Counted from the stretch's first letter, positions 1 to 12,141 are shown. The stretch is 26,527 nucleotides of DNA from Spirogloea muscicola (GCA_009602725.1 WELB01000140.1:62856-89382); one strand, 5' to 3'. Program-made: numbers and translations. The notes: a model not told the origin generated them from the sequence alone.

Positions 1-162
1 GGAGCGGGACATGGAAAGGGCAGCGTTGTGCAGCGGCGCCACGCGGTGCCCGCGCTGTCGTCCAGGATCATGACGCTGTCAAGCCACTGGAGGGAGGGCG
101 CCGGCACAGGGCCGGCGTCGTCAAACTCCTCCTCCTGGCCCGCGCGCCACTGCCGCGGCCTC

Positions 163-191
163 ATGCAGCGGCCCCGTATGCCGCCGCCGCC

Positions 192-225
<34 letters not shown>

Positions 226-2727
226 GGGCCGGGGCGGCCGCCGCCGCCGCAGGCGACGCTCCCGCCGGGGCAGGTCCCCCATGGCTGGCGCGAGCCCCTG
301 CCCGGGGGCCCGCCGCCGCCTGCAGGGCCTTACGCCGGGCCGCCTGGCTTGCCCGGTGATGCTGGCCCTGCCTTGCCGCCGAGGAGGCACATCCACGTGC
401 CGCCACAGCGCCCGCTGCCGCACCCTTGGATGATCGTCGCCATCGGGCACTGCATCCTCGTCACTATCATCTTCGTCTGCGTCGGCACTGGCATGGGCCT
501 CGTGTAAGCATCTCACCTCTCAGCTGGCTTAGCTTCATATTCTGAAGCTTCGGAGTAGGCAGACATGACGTGGTGAAGCAGCTGGCGCTGTATCAATCTC
601 TGCAACGCGATCAAGGAGCAGTTGACGTTCTGTCAGGCAGGTCAAACGTTAGGGCAGAGGAAGTTGCTATTTGTTATCTTGGCATGCTGCCGCTGACATG
701 ATCTTGCACGCAGTCGTGGTCTATGGCATGAGCTGCAAGCCTTTCCCTTACTTGCTTCTCTTAGAGTCGGGACTGCTTCAAGGACCTCTGATTGTGACGG
801 CCCTCCGACACGGGCTCTTATTGCTTTGGCATCGTATGCAGTCACAGGAAGGCTCCTGCTTGGTCACTATATGCAGCTTTGAGATCCTCTTGACATGCTG
901 CGACTGGTGTGCAGGTTACCTGCGCTTGACGGTGGTGGCCTCCGGACGGCCTTCTACATTGCTCTTGGAGTGTGCACTGGCGTCTGCCTCATCTTCTTGG
1001 TCATTGTCAACCAGGTTGATCCTGGCGTCATCAAGCCTCTGCCATACAAAGGTGCACCTTAACATGTCTTGGCGGCATCTGAGATGTTTAACACCCGCTA
1101 TGCTATGCACGAAATCTCTTGTGCACTCCCATGGACAGCAGGACAACAAGAAGGTGTGCTTGCCGGAACTTTCTTACGTCTTTTGTCGTATGAACGTGGT
1201 CTCGGCTATCTGTTTGTCAACCCAGTAATTGCAGCATCGAACTGCTGGCAGATGAGAAGCTGGTGCGTATTGAAGCTGGGGAGATACCAGAAGGTACTTA
1301 CATTGACCATTACGGCCAGCTCTGCCAAAAGAGGCCTGCAGCAGATGGTCATGGCATTATCGAGGAGCGGTACTGCTTGACATGCAACATTTGGAGGCCC
1401 CCTCGTGCCAGTCACTGCCGGAAGTGTGGTCACTGCATGGAGGTATGTGGTGAACCTTTTTGTGTGAAAGTGCTTTCACACAAGTCGAGGAGCACAGCTG
1501 TTGAGATGAAGGCTTGTGAAGTTACGCACGACTGAGAGCACCATGCGGAGTGCATAAATCTTCGAGACATCTCGACAATGCAATCTTGTTGATGCTTACA
1601 GTAGTTGTGTTGTCTTTCTTCTTAACTCTTGGTGGTGCAGAAATTTGACCATCACTGTGGAATAGTGGGCACCTGCATTTCCAGAAAGAATCAGCGCTTC
1701 TTTGTGGTCCTTTTAACCCTTGGTACAATAGTAAGTCATCCTGTAAGCATACTGTCTACAAATTTTCCTCCTGAAAGTTATTTTCCCTCTATAGTAAACT
1801 GCAGGCAATTGCATGCAGTAACAACCCTACATTTCTGACTGCAGGGGGCTGCACTGCTGCTTGCTGCCTGCATCATTTGGCTTGTCCAGCAAGCTTGGCA
1901 CGGGTAAGTTGTGAGACTCAGGAAATATGATACTCATAGAACCAATTTTGCACCTCTGCGATGATCACAAGTGGAGGAAGGAGTCCTTGTAGCATCAGAT
2001 ATTGCACCACCTGCATTTGGCACAGTGACTTGATGTTTGTCAATTATCTATCTCCATCTAGATGAGTGACAGACCAGATTGAGTTGCTATTCGAGGTGTT
2101 GTACTGAGCTAGTAAAGACACTCTTGTGATGTGGGGTACAGGACACATCCATGGAAGTACTGGAGAACATATGTTGTGCTGCTTCTTGGCTGCCTGTACC
2201 TCTACACCTGCTTTGCTGCCGTCTTCACCCTGCTTCACTGTTCTCTCCTCTTTTGCGGTCAGTGTCTCAATTGAGTCTTCCTGGTCCCAGAGAGGTTCTG
2301 CTTTCCCTTTGTATGTGAATAGCTTACCATGAAATATCAGATTCAAGTGAAGGGAGTGTGTTGTCAGTCATAAAGATGTCAGGGGCAAAGATAAGTCACA
2401 TTGATCATCACTTATGAGTAGACGGTCACATTAAGCAACAATAGAGATTGACTTGCCTCATTGCCTCTTACCTTTGCAGATGTCACCACGAAGCAGTACA
2501 TACAGGCCCGCCACGCAGGGCAAAGGCTACCAAAACACACATTTAGTGAGCTCCTGCAGAATGCCAAGTATATGCTGTGTGCCGATATTGGCTGGAGATT
2601 CTCATCCAAGCTTGGGCCGCAGTGCCATAATAATTCGTCACAGCAAACTTGTCCAGCCCCTGCTGCTTCTACCAATTCTGTGGAAGATTCAGTGGTCAAT
2701 GATTATGGCAATACTGTGCCAGAGTGA
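163..2727 (+). CDS. DHHC-type protein S-acyltransferase (palmitoyltransferase), 7 exons
   Basis: Integral membrane enzyme predicted to attach palmitate to cysteines of target proteins. Exons read as 163-503, 915-1051, 1252-1442, 1641-1730, 1845-1903, 2142-2257 and 2480-2727; all phases agree, giving about 393 aa. TM1 is near residues 90-112 and TM2 near 125-147, followed by DPG at 149-151. The cysteine-rich domain has C201, C204, H214-C215, C218, C221, then DHHC at 226-229 and C235. TM3 is near 243-268 and TM4 near 283-311, followed by DVTTKQYI, which sits where the family TTxE motif normally lies. After DHHC the protein reads GIVGTC instead of the usual PWxxNC. The N-terminus is proline-rich and contains a lysine run encoded by A29. 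The start is uncertain: in-frame ATGs lie at 70, 163, 178 and 430, and 430 opens directly at TM1. A GTGAGA donor overlapping the stop (2724-2729) could allow a longer C-terminus. The family is clear; the substrate is unknown. Confidence 0.88.
194..222 (+). repeat. A29 homopolymer inside a CCG/GCC-rich stretch
   Basis: Twenty-nine consecutive A residues are flanked on both sides by CCG-type repeats (181-193 and 223-250). If real, it encodes about nine lysines in the N-terminus of the S-acyltransferase. Its length happens to keep the frame open. Its setting in a GC repeat makes a sequencing or gap-filling artefact a serious alternative. Confidence 0.9.
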
Positions 2728-3511
2728 GAGTACCTCATCTGCCCTTCATTTGCAGGGTGCATATTGGCCACCCAGCAAGCTTTTGTTGTAGTAGGCTGCT
2801 CGCACAAAGATTGCTAGGTAGCAAGCAATCAAGTAATCAATTCTACCTGTGGGCATGATGTAGTTGCGCAAGGCCGTCTGGTGCTGGGTACATGACTCCA
2901 TTTTGAGTGGGATGCATCTGGGCGAGGTGCCTGTGAGCCAGAGGCTGGCTGGCAAGCGGCATGGCCACATGGAGGCTCTGCTGCGGCTGAACATACGTTT
3001 AAGAGGGAGAGCGCCCAGGAAGTGGCCCATGACAATGAGAGACAGACTTTTCCCCATGACAATGGACGTCGGTTGCTGATGACTCGATTAGAGTCCACAA
3101 CTACTTCCTCCTGTGTTGTCAGACTACATACGACTGGACTCAAGTCCTATGAACACCCCGTCGTCGGCTAGGTACATTTGCTATCATCCGTAGCGCGAGG
3201 TACGCTGTCATTGTCGCGAGTGTAAGGTACGCATGTTTCAGTGGCGGGTTTCGGTACGCCTGGCCCCAAGTGGAGCGGCTAAGCGGCCCTTTTCGAGCGC
3301 TCTTTGGCTCATGCGGTCCACGCGCTATGGCTGCTGCTTCCGGGACTCGACAGAGTGCCGCTTTTCCCGCTTCGAGTTACTCTGATCTGCTGTTGCTCAC
3401 ACGTGGATACTGAGCATCCATCTGCATCTCCCTCCGCACAGTCTCGTGCTTTGTAGAGTAGTCCTTTTCCGGCACTTTTTTCTTTGGCTTTGGACATTGT
3501 CCATTCGTTTT

Positions 3512-3530
3512 GGGTTGGCTTTGCCAGCCC
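3512..3530. repeat. Short hairpin GGGTTGGC-TTT-GCCAGCCC
   Basis: An 8-bp inverted repeat (one G-T wobble) with a 3-nt loop. The surrounding 35-40 nt, from CATTC through CCAGCCCCTCTTCTC, closely match 25601-25637. The role is unknown. Confidence 0.7.
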
Positions 3531-3867
3531 CTCTTCTCTATGGGCGAGCTCTTCTCTTTTCGAACAGGGGAGCCTCGTGGGCAGATCCACCGTCGTAAGC
3601 TGTGGCGGCCGCGTGGAACCGGAGAGAGGGGGCTGGGCCGCGAGGAGGGGAGAAGCTCTCGCCCTTCTGGCGAGGGCTCCTAGGTTTGATCTTGCTGAGT
3701 TTCACAGAATTGATCAGAGTACAACTCTACTTGGCTTAAATCTAGGATTCATTGACAGAATGATGGGCGCAGCGGCCGCGCCTGCCGGGGGAGAGAGGGA
3801 GGAGGGGGGAAGGAGGCTTCCTGCTGGCCCCGGAAGACCCCTTCGCAGCTGTGTTGCCGCCGGACCC

Positions 3868-3960
3868 GCCGCCGCCGCCGCCGCCGCCGCCGCCTCCGCC
3901 GACGACGGCACCGCCGCCGCCGCCGCCGCCATCGCCGCCGCAGCTGGCGGGGAGGCTGCT
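3868..3960. repeat. GCC/CCG microsatellite upstream of CHUP1
   Basis: Mostly uninterrupted CCG/GCC triplets 5' of the CHUP1 start. They read as poly-Ala in several frames on both strands, so the open frames here are not evidence of coding. Confidence 0.8.
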
Positions 3961-4059
3961 GGTCAGCTCGCAGTGCGCTTGAGGCNCCCCGCGGCGGCGG
4001 CCGAGGCGGCGCGCGCGCGGTGACGAGAGCCGCCGGTCGGTGGCGCGGTGGCCGCGACG

Positions 4060-7000
4060 ATGCTGCTCCGCGTGGGCCTCGCCGCGGGGCTGTCAGTCGC
4101 GGCCGTCACCGTCCAGAAGCTCAAGCAAGGGCACCGGGATGGTGAGCGCCGCGGCGCCTGCCCTGGCCAGGCGGCGGCGGCGGCGGCACTGACCGTGGCG
4201 ACGCCTCCTCGTACCTGGAGCTTCTGCTTCCAGGCGCAGGCCCCGTAGGCCGGTGCCTGTGCAGTGAGCTAGCCTTGGTAAGGTCGTGTAGCGTCATGCA
4301 GTGGACGCCCACTGAGGTGAGAGGCTTGGACGTCTGCAGATGAGGCCGGGCCCCATGGCAAGCGCGGCAGAGTGGCGTCGAGCGAGGATGCAGCCGAGCA
4401 GCACGACAGGGAGGAGCTTCAGGACAAGGTTCTGCCGCCACACTCACTTGGCAATGTGACTCGCACGAAGGCCGGTTGCTCGGAGGCTTCACCTGTGCTT
4501 GCAGCGCTCAGGTTCGGCTCCTGTGAGAGACAGGCGAGGGCAAGGGCTTGGACCTGACGCCGTCTCGCAGTGCTGCAGGAAGTGGTTGTCACAGCGGACA
4601 ACCTACTACTGCCTGAGCTGAATGAACTGTTCGACAAGGATGAGCTTGATCACAAGGCTCTCCTGGTGGAGGACGACGTTGGTACAGACGATGAATCCAG
4701 CCAGGGAGGTGGCCAAGAGGATGAGGATAGTGATGGTGAGGAGGAGGACAACGAGGAGGAGGGTGAGGTGGAGGAGGAGAGGAGGAGAAGAGGAGAGGAC
4801 TCTCTGTACAACCCCCTTGGCGACGAGGTCCTGGAGCTCTGGGACCTGCGAAATACGGTGGAGGCAATGCGGGAACGAGAGGTCAAGCTGGAGGCTGAAG
4901 TGAAGGACCTCTACGAGCTGAAGCGCAAGGAGGAGGAACTTCGGGAGCAGACTGCTGCCATTGAGCAGGAAAGGCAGGAGGTATGCTTGTTTACAGTCCT
5001 CTGTCTCAGGTCTGGCAGTCTGTCTGTGGGTGGGGAATTTGGGTGGGGAGGGCAAGGGGCAGGCAGGCGAAGATGGACAGGGAAAGGGAGGGAGGTAGGT
5101 GGTGAGCAGGGGGATAGGATTGTGTGAGAGACGGAATGGTGAGGATGGGAAGGCTTGGTGGCAACTCTGCAAGTGTGCTTCTGCATTGTATGAAGTGTAC
5201 AGCTAGCTTTTACTGTCATTTTCCGTTGGTTGCCCCTGCTTCCTACAACGGATGCTTGAAATGTGGGCTCTGGAATGGGCAACTTGCATTGCCTCTGGTG
5301 CCCATCTGGTTGTGCTTTGTGGAATTGCTCGACAAGACATTTCTGAAGAGCCGCTCATGAAAGTGCAGATGACGTTGTTAAGGAAGGGGCTAGCGGATGT
5401 TGCTGCTCGAGAGCAGCGGGTGGTCAAGGAGTTGGAGGACTTGAAGAAGGTTCGAAGGGAGCTGGCAGAAGCGAAGGCGCGGGAAGGAGAATTGCAGAAG
5501 CAGTTGAAGGAGGGTTCGACGGCCAGTGAGGTTGTCCTACTCAAGAAGGTGGTCGCTGACATGAAGGCCAGAGAAGAGGAAGTGGAGGCCAAGGAAAAGG
5601 AGTTGGAGAAAAGGGCCCAGGTGTTGAGCTTGACCTGGATAAACTGACAAGCATGCAGAGTGCAGGCTGTTCACAGTTGCTTTTGCTACTGCTACATGGG
5701 TACATGGCTACATGTGTTGACAATGTATGGGTTTACTGCCAAGATCTGATGATACCCAGTCATCATGGCAGTAGTCTAGCAGGACTCTCGCGTTGTTGAG
5801 TGATGCAAGGCTGATACCTCTGTGGATTATGTCAGGCGACCAAGGATAAGGACATGGATGTGGTCGAGCTCAGGCGGGGTAACAAGGAGTTGCAGCTTCA
5901 GAAGCGAAAGCTCAGCGTGCAGCTAGCTGAGATGGAGAATCGCCTCTCTCGCTTCGCCGTTCCTGAGGTTGGAGGATCTCCTAGCGTGCTCTACAATCAC
6001 TTTTGACTTTATTGCACGGGGCATATGACAAGTACTCAAGCATCGTGCAATAAAGGCGCGAGACAGAATGCATGCTCAGTACCTACCTGGATGAGGTAGC
6101 AGCCGGCACTTTCGGCCCCAGCTGCCAATTAAGTATCAAATCGTGTGCATCTTCCTGATTGATGCATCTCGTCATTGTGAGCTTTCAAATGCAGAGCCAG
6201 CTAGTGCTTAAGGCCCAAGCAGAGTCAAAGATGCTGCGGCAGAGAATTGTGGACCTGAGGAGACAGGTTGAGGCCCTGCAGAACAATCGCTTCAGTGAAG
6301 TAGAGGAGCTTGTGTACCTTCGGTGGGTGAATGCATGCCTGAGGTGAGTGGGAAAGGCTGTCACACAACAATCTGATAGCATAGTGAGAATTTTCTCCTC
6401 TGCTTGTCGCTCTTACTGTAGGAGTGGCGCAGTGAGTGTGCTCAACATGCTTCTTGCAGCTTGCAGTGGATCAGGGCCACTGCATGGTCTGAGTAGTTTG
6501 CAGGTGCATCAATCGCTGCTCCCAGGTTGTTACAGCTGCAGCTTGTTATTAACCCCATGCTAAATGCATCATCTTCTTTGAACAGATATGAACTCCGCGA
6601 CTTCAAGGCACCACCAGGGAAGATAACGGCCTTGGATCTTGGTCATAGCCTCAGCCCACGGTCGCAGGTGCATAGCTTGTCCCTTGTGATATTCACTGAA
6701 CACAGTGCCTATCTCTAAGTGCTTGATGCTGAGATATCAGAAGTGGGTACAATTGTGAAAGCCTGACAGAAGAAGGGACCAAAGACATTTGCCAGACCAT
6801 AACTCCAGCCAAGTCTCTGGAGCTTGGGGAGTAGTGCTCATATTGTAATAGCTAGTTGTTTTGTTGCATAACTTGACCTAGCTGTGTCATGTATCTGCAG
6901 GAGAGAGCGAAGCAACTCATGCTTGAGTACGCTGCACCAGAAATTCTGGCCATGAGGGCAAAGGAGCAGATGGAGAATGGCTTTGTGCCAGAAGAGCTCG

Positions 7001-9992
7001 ATGCTCGAACGTTGTCCATGGCCTTTGCTTCGGAGATTGCAACAAGCAGAGAAAGGGAGAGGAGAGAGGACCCCTTCTTAGACTCCCCCGACAGGGCGAG
7101 CCCAGGCGGCAGAAGGGCAGCGCGGCTCATGCGCAAGCTCAGCGGCAAGTCCTTCTCTCTCGGCAGACGAGACAGCACAGACGGCAGCGAGGCAGACAGT
7201 TTTGACAGCGGGGACATTGCAGGCTGGGGCTCTGGTTTTGCCCCCTCAGAGGAAGCAGCAGCAGGTCTGCGGCCTGACGCGGCCAACGGTTCTGGGAGCT
7301 GGTCGGCGCGGCATACCAAAGATGCCAGGGGCATCTGGCTGTACAACAAGGCCGGCGGGCCAAGCGCCGAGAACGGGCACGAGCTGCCACAGGAGGAGTT
7401 GGGCAGCCCCAGACCTCAGGCGACTGCCAGCCCCCCGCAGGTCGGGGCGTCGCGCCTGGCAAGCAGCTCAACCGAGGCTGCCGCAGGTGGTGGAGAAGAG
7501 GCTGCTGAAGCTCGTTTAGCAGGAGTGGAGACGACAGCTCTAGGAGGCGGTGCTTCCGCGGTGGGGCTGGAGGCTGGCAACAGCCAGGAGCAGACTGGAG
7601 AGAAGGTTGCGAATGGACCAAGGTCAGCAGCCCCATATGGCTAAAGTGTCAGCAACCTTCTGCTGTACATAGAGATCCTTGCTTTTAGAGATAGAATGTG
7701 GTAATCAGGACAGCTGTGCTGCCATAAGCAGTGTGCTGTCATCTTCCATGCAGGGAAATTGCTTGATTTTGTTGGCCTTGGCTCATGCAGCAGGTTGCCT
7801 TCCGTGAGAATCAACTCCATGCCCGCTGGTAAGGTGGCAAGCAGTGGTGGGGCAGCTACGACGGCGCTGACTGGCGTGGCAGCCTCTTATCAGCTCATGT
7901 CCCGCTCGGTCAGCTCCAGTGCTGTCAACCAGAAGTACCCCGCTTTCAAGGATCGCAACAAAGCCCAGCTGGAGGCCGCCACCGAAGGGGGCACCAAGAA
8001 GCTGCCGGCGAGAGACAGCAAGGCTGCGCTGCCTCTACGCGAGCCGAGGAAAGCAAGGCCGCCTCCGAAGCCGACGCAAGGCCCCTTCGACGGGCCGGCC
8101 AGGGCTCTCGCGGGCCGTGGGGGAGCTCCTCCGCCGGCTCCGCCACCGCCGCCGCCGCCGCCGCCGCCTCCTCGGCCAGGAAAGGCAGGGGGCCCGCCTC
8201 CTCCGCCACCTCCTCCTCCTAAGGGCAAGAAAGATGAAATGGGGAACGGCATGCAGAGGTCCCCGGAGGTGGTAGAGTTCTACCGCAGCTTGGTGACGCA
8301 GCGCGACAAGACAAGCCCTTCTGGCAAGGCTGGGGTTGAGAAGACTGGCGCTAGCTCCATCGATGCCAGAAACGACATGATCAGCGAGATGGAAAACCGG
8401 TCGTCCCACCTAGCTGCGGTGAGGGTGCCAATCCAAGCTGTTGTTGTCCATGACCTCCGTAAGCCTTCCATCCTCGTTGCCAACCTTTTGTACTCTCCAG
8501 CCTACATCTTCAAGAACTTCAATCAAGGAAGGCACTGTATTTGGTGATGTTTCTGTGCTTGACAATCTCCTAACAGCAGGCTTGTTGGTTTGATTGCAGA
8601 TCAAGCAAGACGTGGAAGTGCAAGCAGATTTTGTCAATGATCTTGCTTCAGAAATCAGGGCAGCCTCTTTCACCAACATTGATGACGTGGTGGCCTTCGT
8701 CACGTGGCTTGATGAGGAACTTTCCTTCCTGGTATCTTGTCCAACTTACTGTATTCGCAGCTCAGTACTACATGAGTGAAGTCATAGATTCGTTCATTCT
8801 TGAGCATCCATCATGTCAGCCTACAATACGTTGTGATGCATTTTTTGGAGATCAAGGGCAAATCGTTCTTAGGCCTCACATTGAGTTTCCCTGGTGGTCA
8901 TGGTATGTGCACCTTGCCTAGGTTGATGAGAGAGCTGTGCTTAAGCACTTTGACTGGCCCGAGGCAAAGGCGGACACGCTGAGGGAAGCCGCCTTTGAGT
9001 ACCTTGACCTAAAGAAGCTGGAGAATGAGATGGTCAACTTGGAGGACACTCCTGACGTCGCAGTAGAGGCTGCACTGAAGGCCATGTTCAACATGCTTGA
9101 AAAGTGAGAACTCACATTGGCCCTTGTATCCAAGCAACTCGTGTCAAACTCTTCAGGTGGTTGGGTCATAACATAGACGCGCTGTGTGTGCTTATTCACG
9201 TTTGTAATTGTTAAGAAACTTTTTGATAAAGGCTGCACCAATGAGCTCGTGCAGAGTGGAACGCACTATCTTTGCGCTGATGAGGACACGGGACTCATCT
9301 CTCGTGAAGTACAAAGAGGCTCAGATTCCTATTTACTGGCTCCAAGATTCAGGGACTCTGTCTATCCTTGGCAAGGTGACGCACATTTGTCCACCTTGCT
9401 TGATGAGCTGCTTACAGTACATAAAGAACCAGTTGTGAATGCTCAGCCAGTGACTATGTCATGACTGCCCCTTGCCTGCTTGTTTTGCAGATTAAGCATG
9501 GGTCAGTCAAGCTGGCTAGGCAGTACATGAAGAGAGTGGCGTCTGAGCTTGACAGCTTAGGATTTGGCCCCGAGAAAGAACCTCTCCGAGAGTTTCTCCT
9601 TCTACAGGGCGTCCGATTTGCGTTCCGGGTCCATCAGGTAAGAAGTCTGCAGCAATTATGAAACCCCGCCAGCAACCCGCAGCATTGTGGTCGTTGGAAC
9701 GACACAGAGCACGCAAGCTTGGTACGTCAAACACAGTATGTCCTCGGCCGCAGGCAGTCAGAGTACCTTAATCTGATCTCTTGCTAGATTTCCAAGCAAA
9801 AAGTTTGACAGTCGTTCTCCTGACTTGCAGTTTGCCGGTGGCTTTGATGCTGAGAGCATGCGAGCCTTTGAGGAACTCAGAAACAGAGCGAGGGTGAAGG
9901 AGTCCGAAATGGACTCCGATACACAGCCATCAGGGCATAGGTCTTCCCTAGAACTTGCTCGAAAGTCTCTGGATCTGGTAAGAACAGTCTGA
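4060..9992 (+). CDS. CHUP1: CHUP1, chloroplast unusual positioning protein 1, complete, 14 exons
   Basis: In land plants CHUP1 sits on the chloroplast outer envelope and organises short actin filaments for chloroplast movement and anchoring. Exons: 4060-4141, 4340-4428, 4579-4980, 5369-5620, 5836-5967, 6195-6343, 6586-6667, 6901-7622, 7791-8418, 8600-8731, 8922-9103, 9255-9375, 9491-9637, 9831-9992. Phases all agree, giving about 1093 aa (Arabidopsis about 1004). The hydrophobic N-terminus MLLRVGLAAGLSVAAVTVQ matches the envelope anchor. An acidic stretch lies near 103-131 and a coiled coil near 135-360. The family signature NRFSEVEELVYLRWVNACLR is at 350-369. A proline-rich motif lies near 750-780 (profilin/actin binding in the family). 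The conserved C-terminal domain runs from about 800 to 1050 and includes SFTNIDDVVAFVTWLDEEL and FLLLQGVRFAFRVHQFAGGF. The stop follows a readable GTAAGA, so one further C-terminal exon is possible. Exon 9 has a CAGCAG tandem acceptor. Confidence 0.95.
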
Positions 9993-10558
9993 TGCCTCTG
10001 TGCACGTGTTGCCTCCAAGGGAGGCTGCTTGAGGCGCGTAGCCTACTCAAAGTATCCACCTTCTTGGTAGTGAATAAGTCTGAGCAAAGTCGACAATATC
10101 GTTCACAAAACAGCAATCTAGGACACTGACAAGCGGGTGGTCAAAGTCTACCTTGCTGACATGTACAAAGCATCACACTCGTCAGGATGTTTTTTGTGAA
10201 GGGCATGTTGCCCAACAAGTGCTTTACGCCCAATGTTTTGTGCTGCATAAGATTGGAGTCGCGCAGTTGGAAATGCCGTGGTCTGCTTCCCTATTATGCA
10301 TAACGATGATAGGACAGTGTTGAGTAGCTGCAACTCGACCCTGCTCACTGTAAGAGCATTTCTGGGACACGTCAGCCATAACATGTGCTAAACCGAACAT
10401 AAGAGTGAAGCTTCAAGTAGACTTTCATTCACCTTCTGCCTACAACATGAGTATGGCAGTGAGTCTGCTCTTCTGTTTTCTGAGTCGGTTCTGCATCTTG
10501 GCACAATGTCTACCACAGAGCATGCATGTCATTTTCAAGCCCGAGTTGTGGGCGCCTC
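9993..10558. other. Convergent intergenic region CHUP1-MED7
   Basis: Both genes end here (CHUP1 stop at 9992, MED7 stop at 10559). It must hold both 3' UTRs. I see no further gene, repeat or RNA. Confidence 0.6.
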
Positions 10559-12121
10559 TCAAGAGGCATCCATTGCTCCAGCACCTGCAATCTCTTCTTG
10601 ATCCTGCGCAATGTCTATGTCGAGCTCCTTCTGCAGCATCGTCACAGAGTCTCGCAGCAGTTCCTGCGCCTCTTGCCTCCTCCTGCCGAACAAGTATGGC
10701 TCATAATGCTGTGCCAGCCTCGACAAACACAATCAAGCGCTCAGCAATTGCAGCTTGCAACAACAGATGTACCAGCTTGAGGTACTCACTACCATAAATA
10801 GTTGAGGGCTCTCACTGACGGATGTCTTCAATAGCTATCTTGCGCTGCTGCAGCTGCGTTTCCAGAAGATGGATAACGGTTGCGCGCGCCTGTGTTGTAT
10901 CAATAGAGAGATCAACTCCCACGTCAACACACGTCAAGTTGCTAAATATGCTTGGACCCAATTGGTGGATTGAAGGCGAACACCTTTCGTTGAGACTGAC
11001 ATACGCTGTGCTCGTTCAAGAGGCTGAGAATCTATAAAAGCCTATGCACGCCCTAAAGAGGCGGAATCAAGATCTGAAACTGCGCCATAGATTCAGGGTC
11101 GGTACTATGTTATGCCAGGGCAAAGACTAGGCTCGACAACTCTGGGGTTACGCTTCCAAGGTACAGGTTGTGGCTTTTGGGGGTATTCTTAAGTCGTAGC
11201 AGGTAATTGCACCTGGTGAGGCCGAAGGAGGTTGAGGAGGTGATGGATGTTCTTGAGCAGCAGACCCATGTCCTCGACGCGGCGCGCATACTGTGACGGC
11301 CGCTCCACGAGCACGTCCACAAGCTCCAGCAGCACCAGCAGCAACTCCCGGCTCAGTGTCCGCAGCTCCTTCTTGAAGTCTGCATCGGCCGCGGCTTCAA
11401 CGCAGGTGTGTCATACTTGACCTGCTCGACCAGCTCGCAGTGGCCAATACCCATGTCAGCACTCTCGCCACACTTCAGCGATGAGCGCTGCAATCAAGGG
11501 GCAGTACACTCCAAGCCAGACCGGCAGCGATGAGCAAGCACACCATATCCACCAAATCTTTGAAGCTGAAACCTGTTCAGCGGCGTTTGTCAGTCAACTT
11601 GGCACTACGTGATGATGACATGCAAACTGACATCTGGCAGCATCTGCGATGAAGACGATGACCTCAAGTTGCAGCGGCCGACAAAGCCTGACAACGTACC
11701 AATGGGCTCCTGGCGGGTGTAGAGCTGCCGCACGCCCTGCTCCTCCAGGCTGGGCAGCGCATCCTCCGTCTGCATGGACGTGCTCAAGCATTACAGTCCA
11801 AGATTTCAAGTACCATGCCCTGTAAATTTAGGGTTAGGCTACAGATTAGGTCATACGTGAACCAGGGTACAGGCTAAGGGCCTCAGTGCAGCGTTGCTGG
11901 AAACGTTGGGAGCAGCCATTATTGTGGGCGCCTTGGCAGCACTGGCTGCCAAGGCACTGGCGCAAGCGGGGCTGGGCCGGCCGGCAGCACACCGTGTAGC
12001 TGCCGTCGAGCATCTGGTAGGCGCCCGTGATCGGCGGCGGCGGCGGCGGCGGCGGCGGGCCGTCGGCGGCGTACAGCCGGTAGAAGGGCGGCGGCGGCGG
12101 GTACGCCGACGCCGCCGCCAT
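10559..12121 (-). CDS. MED7: MED7, Mediator complex middle-module subunit 7, complete, 5 exons
   Basis: Nuclear subunit of the Mediator middle module, which links transcription factors to RNA polymerase II; in other eukaryotes it pairs with MED21. Exons in transcription order: 12121-11993, 11769-11700, 11379-11213, 10889-10816, 10682-10559. Phases agree, giving 187 aa (plant homologues are near 170). The N-terminus MAAASAYPPPPPFYRLY matches the family start, followed by a nine-proline run. Exon 2 carries LPSLEEQGVRQLY, a near-identical family block. Exon 3 begins DFKKELR and contains VERPSQYARRVEDMGLLLKN. Exon 4 gives ARATVIHLLETQLQQRKIAI, followed by the C-terminal helix with RRQEAQELLRD. 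The start at 12121 is chosen because the family begins at this point, although the frame is open further upstream. The short C-terminal tail after the helix is not conserved. Confidence 0.93.
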
Positions 12122-12141
12122 CGCCGCCGCCGCGTTGTCAA

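Larger units (their letters stand above)
2728..4059. other. Intergenic region between the S-acyltransferase and CHUP1
   Basis: No convincing gene is seen. 2728-3170 could hold an alternative last exon of the S-acyltransferase. 3160-3250 has two related tracts around GCGAGGTACGC and GCGAGTGTAAGGTACGC. 3512-3530 is a hairpin that recurs near the right end of the window. 3868-3960 is a GCC/CCG microsatellite, and an undetermined base sits at 3986. The last few hundred bases are the expected CHUP1 promoter or 5' UTR. The Ala-rich open frame at 3484-4023 reflects the repeat rather than a gene. Confidence 0.6.

Noticed and set aside
2746-3143. Overlapping ORFs of 70-105 codons downstream of the S-acyltransferase
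   Set aside because: They lie in competing frames on both strands without splice support or recognisable protein. One might be an alternative last exon, and this is noted under that gene.
3484-4023. 180-codon Ala-rich open frame upstream of CHUP1
   Set aside because: Its length comes from the GCC microsatellite, which is open in several frames on both strands. It has no recognisable domain and a base in it is N.
7890-8252. Glycine-rich minus-strand ORF
   Set aside because: It is the antisense shadow of the CHUP1 proline-rich exon.
11827-11838. TTTAGGGTTAGG in MED7 intron 1 as an independent telomere site
   Set aside because: Only about two units; mentioned with the V-ATPase F intron but too short to annotate separately.
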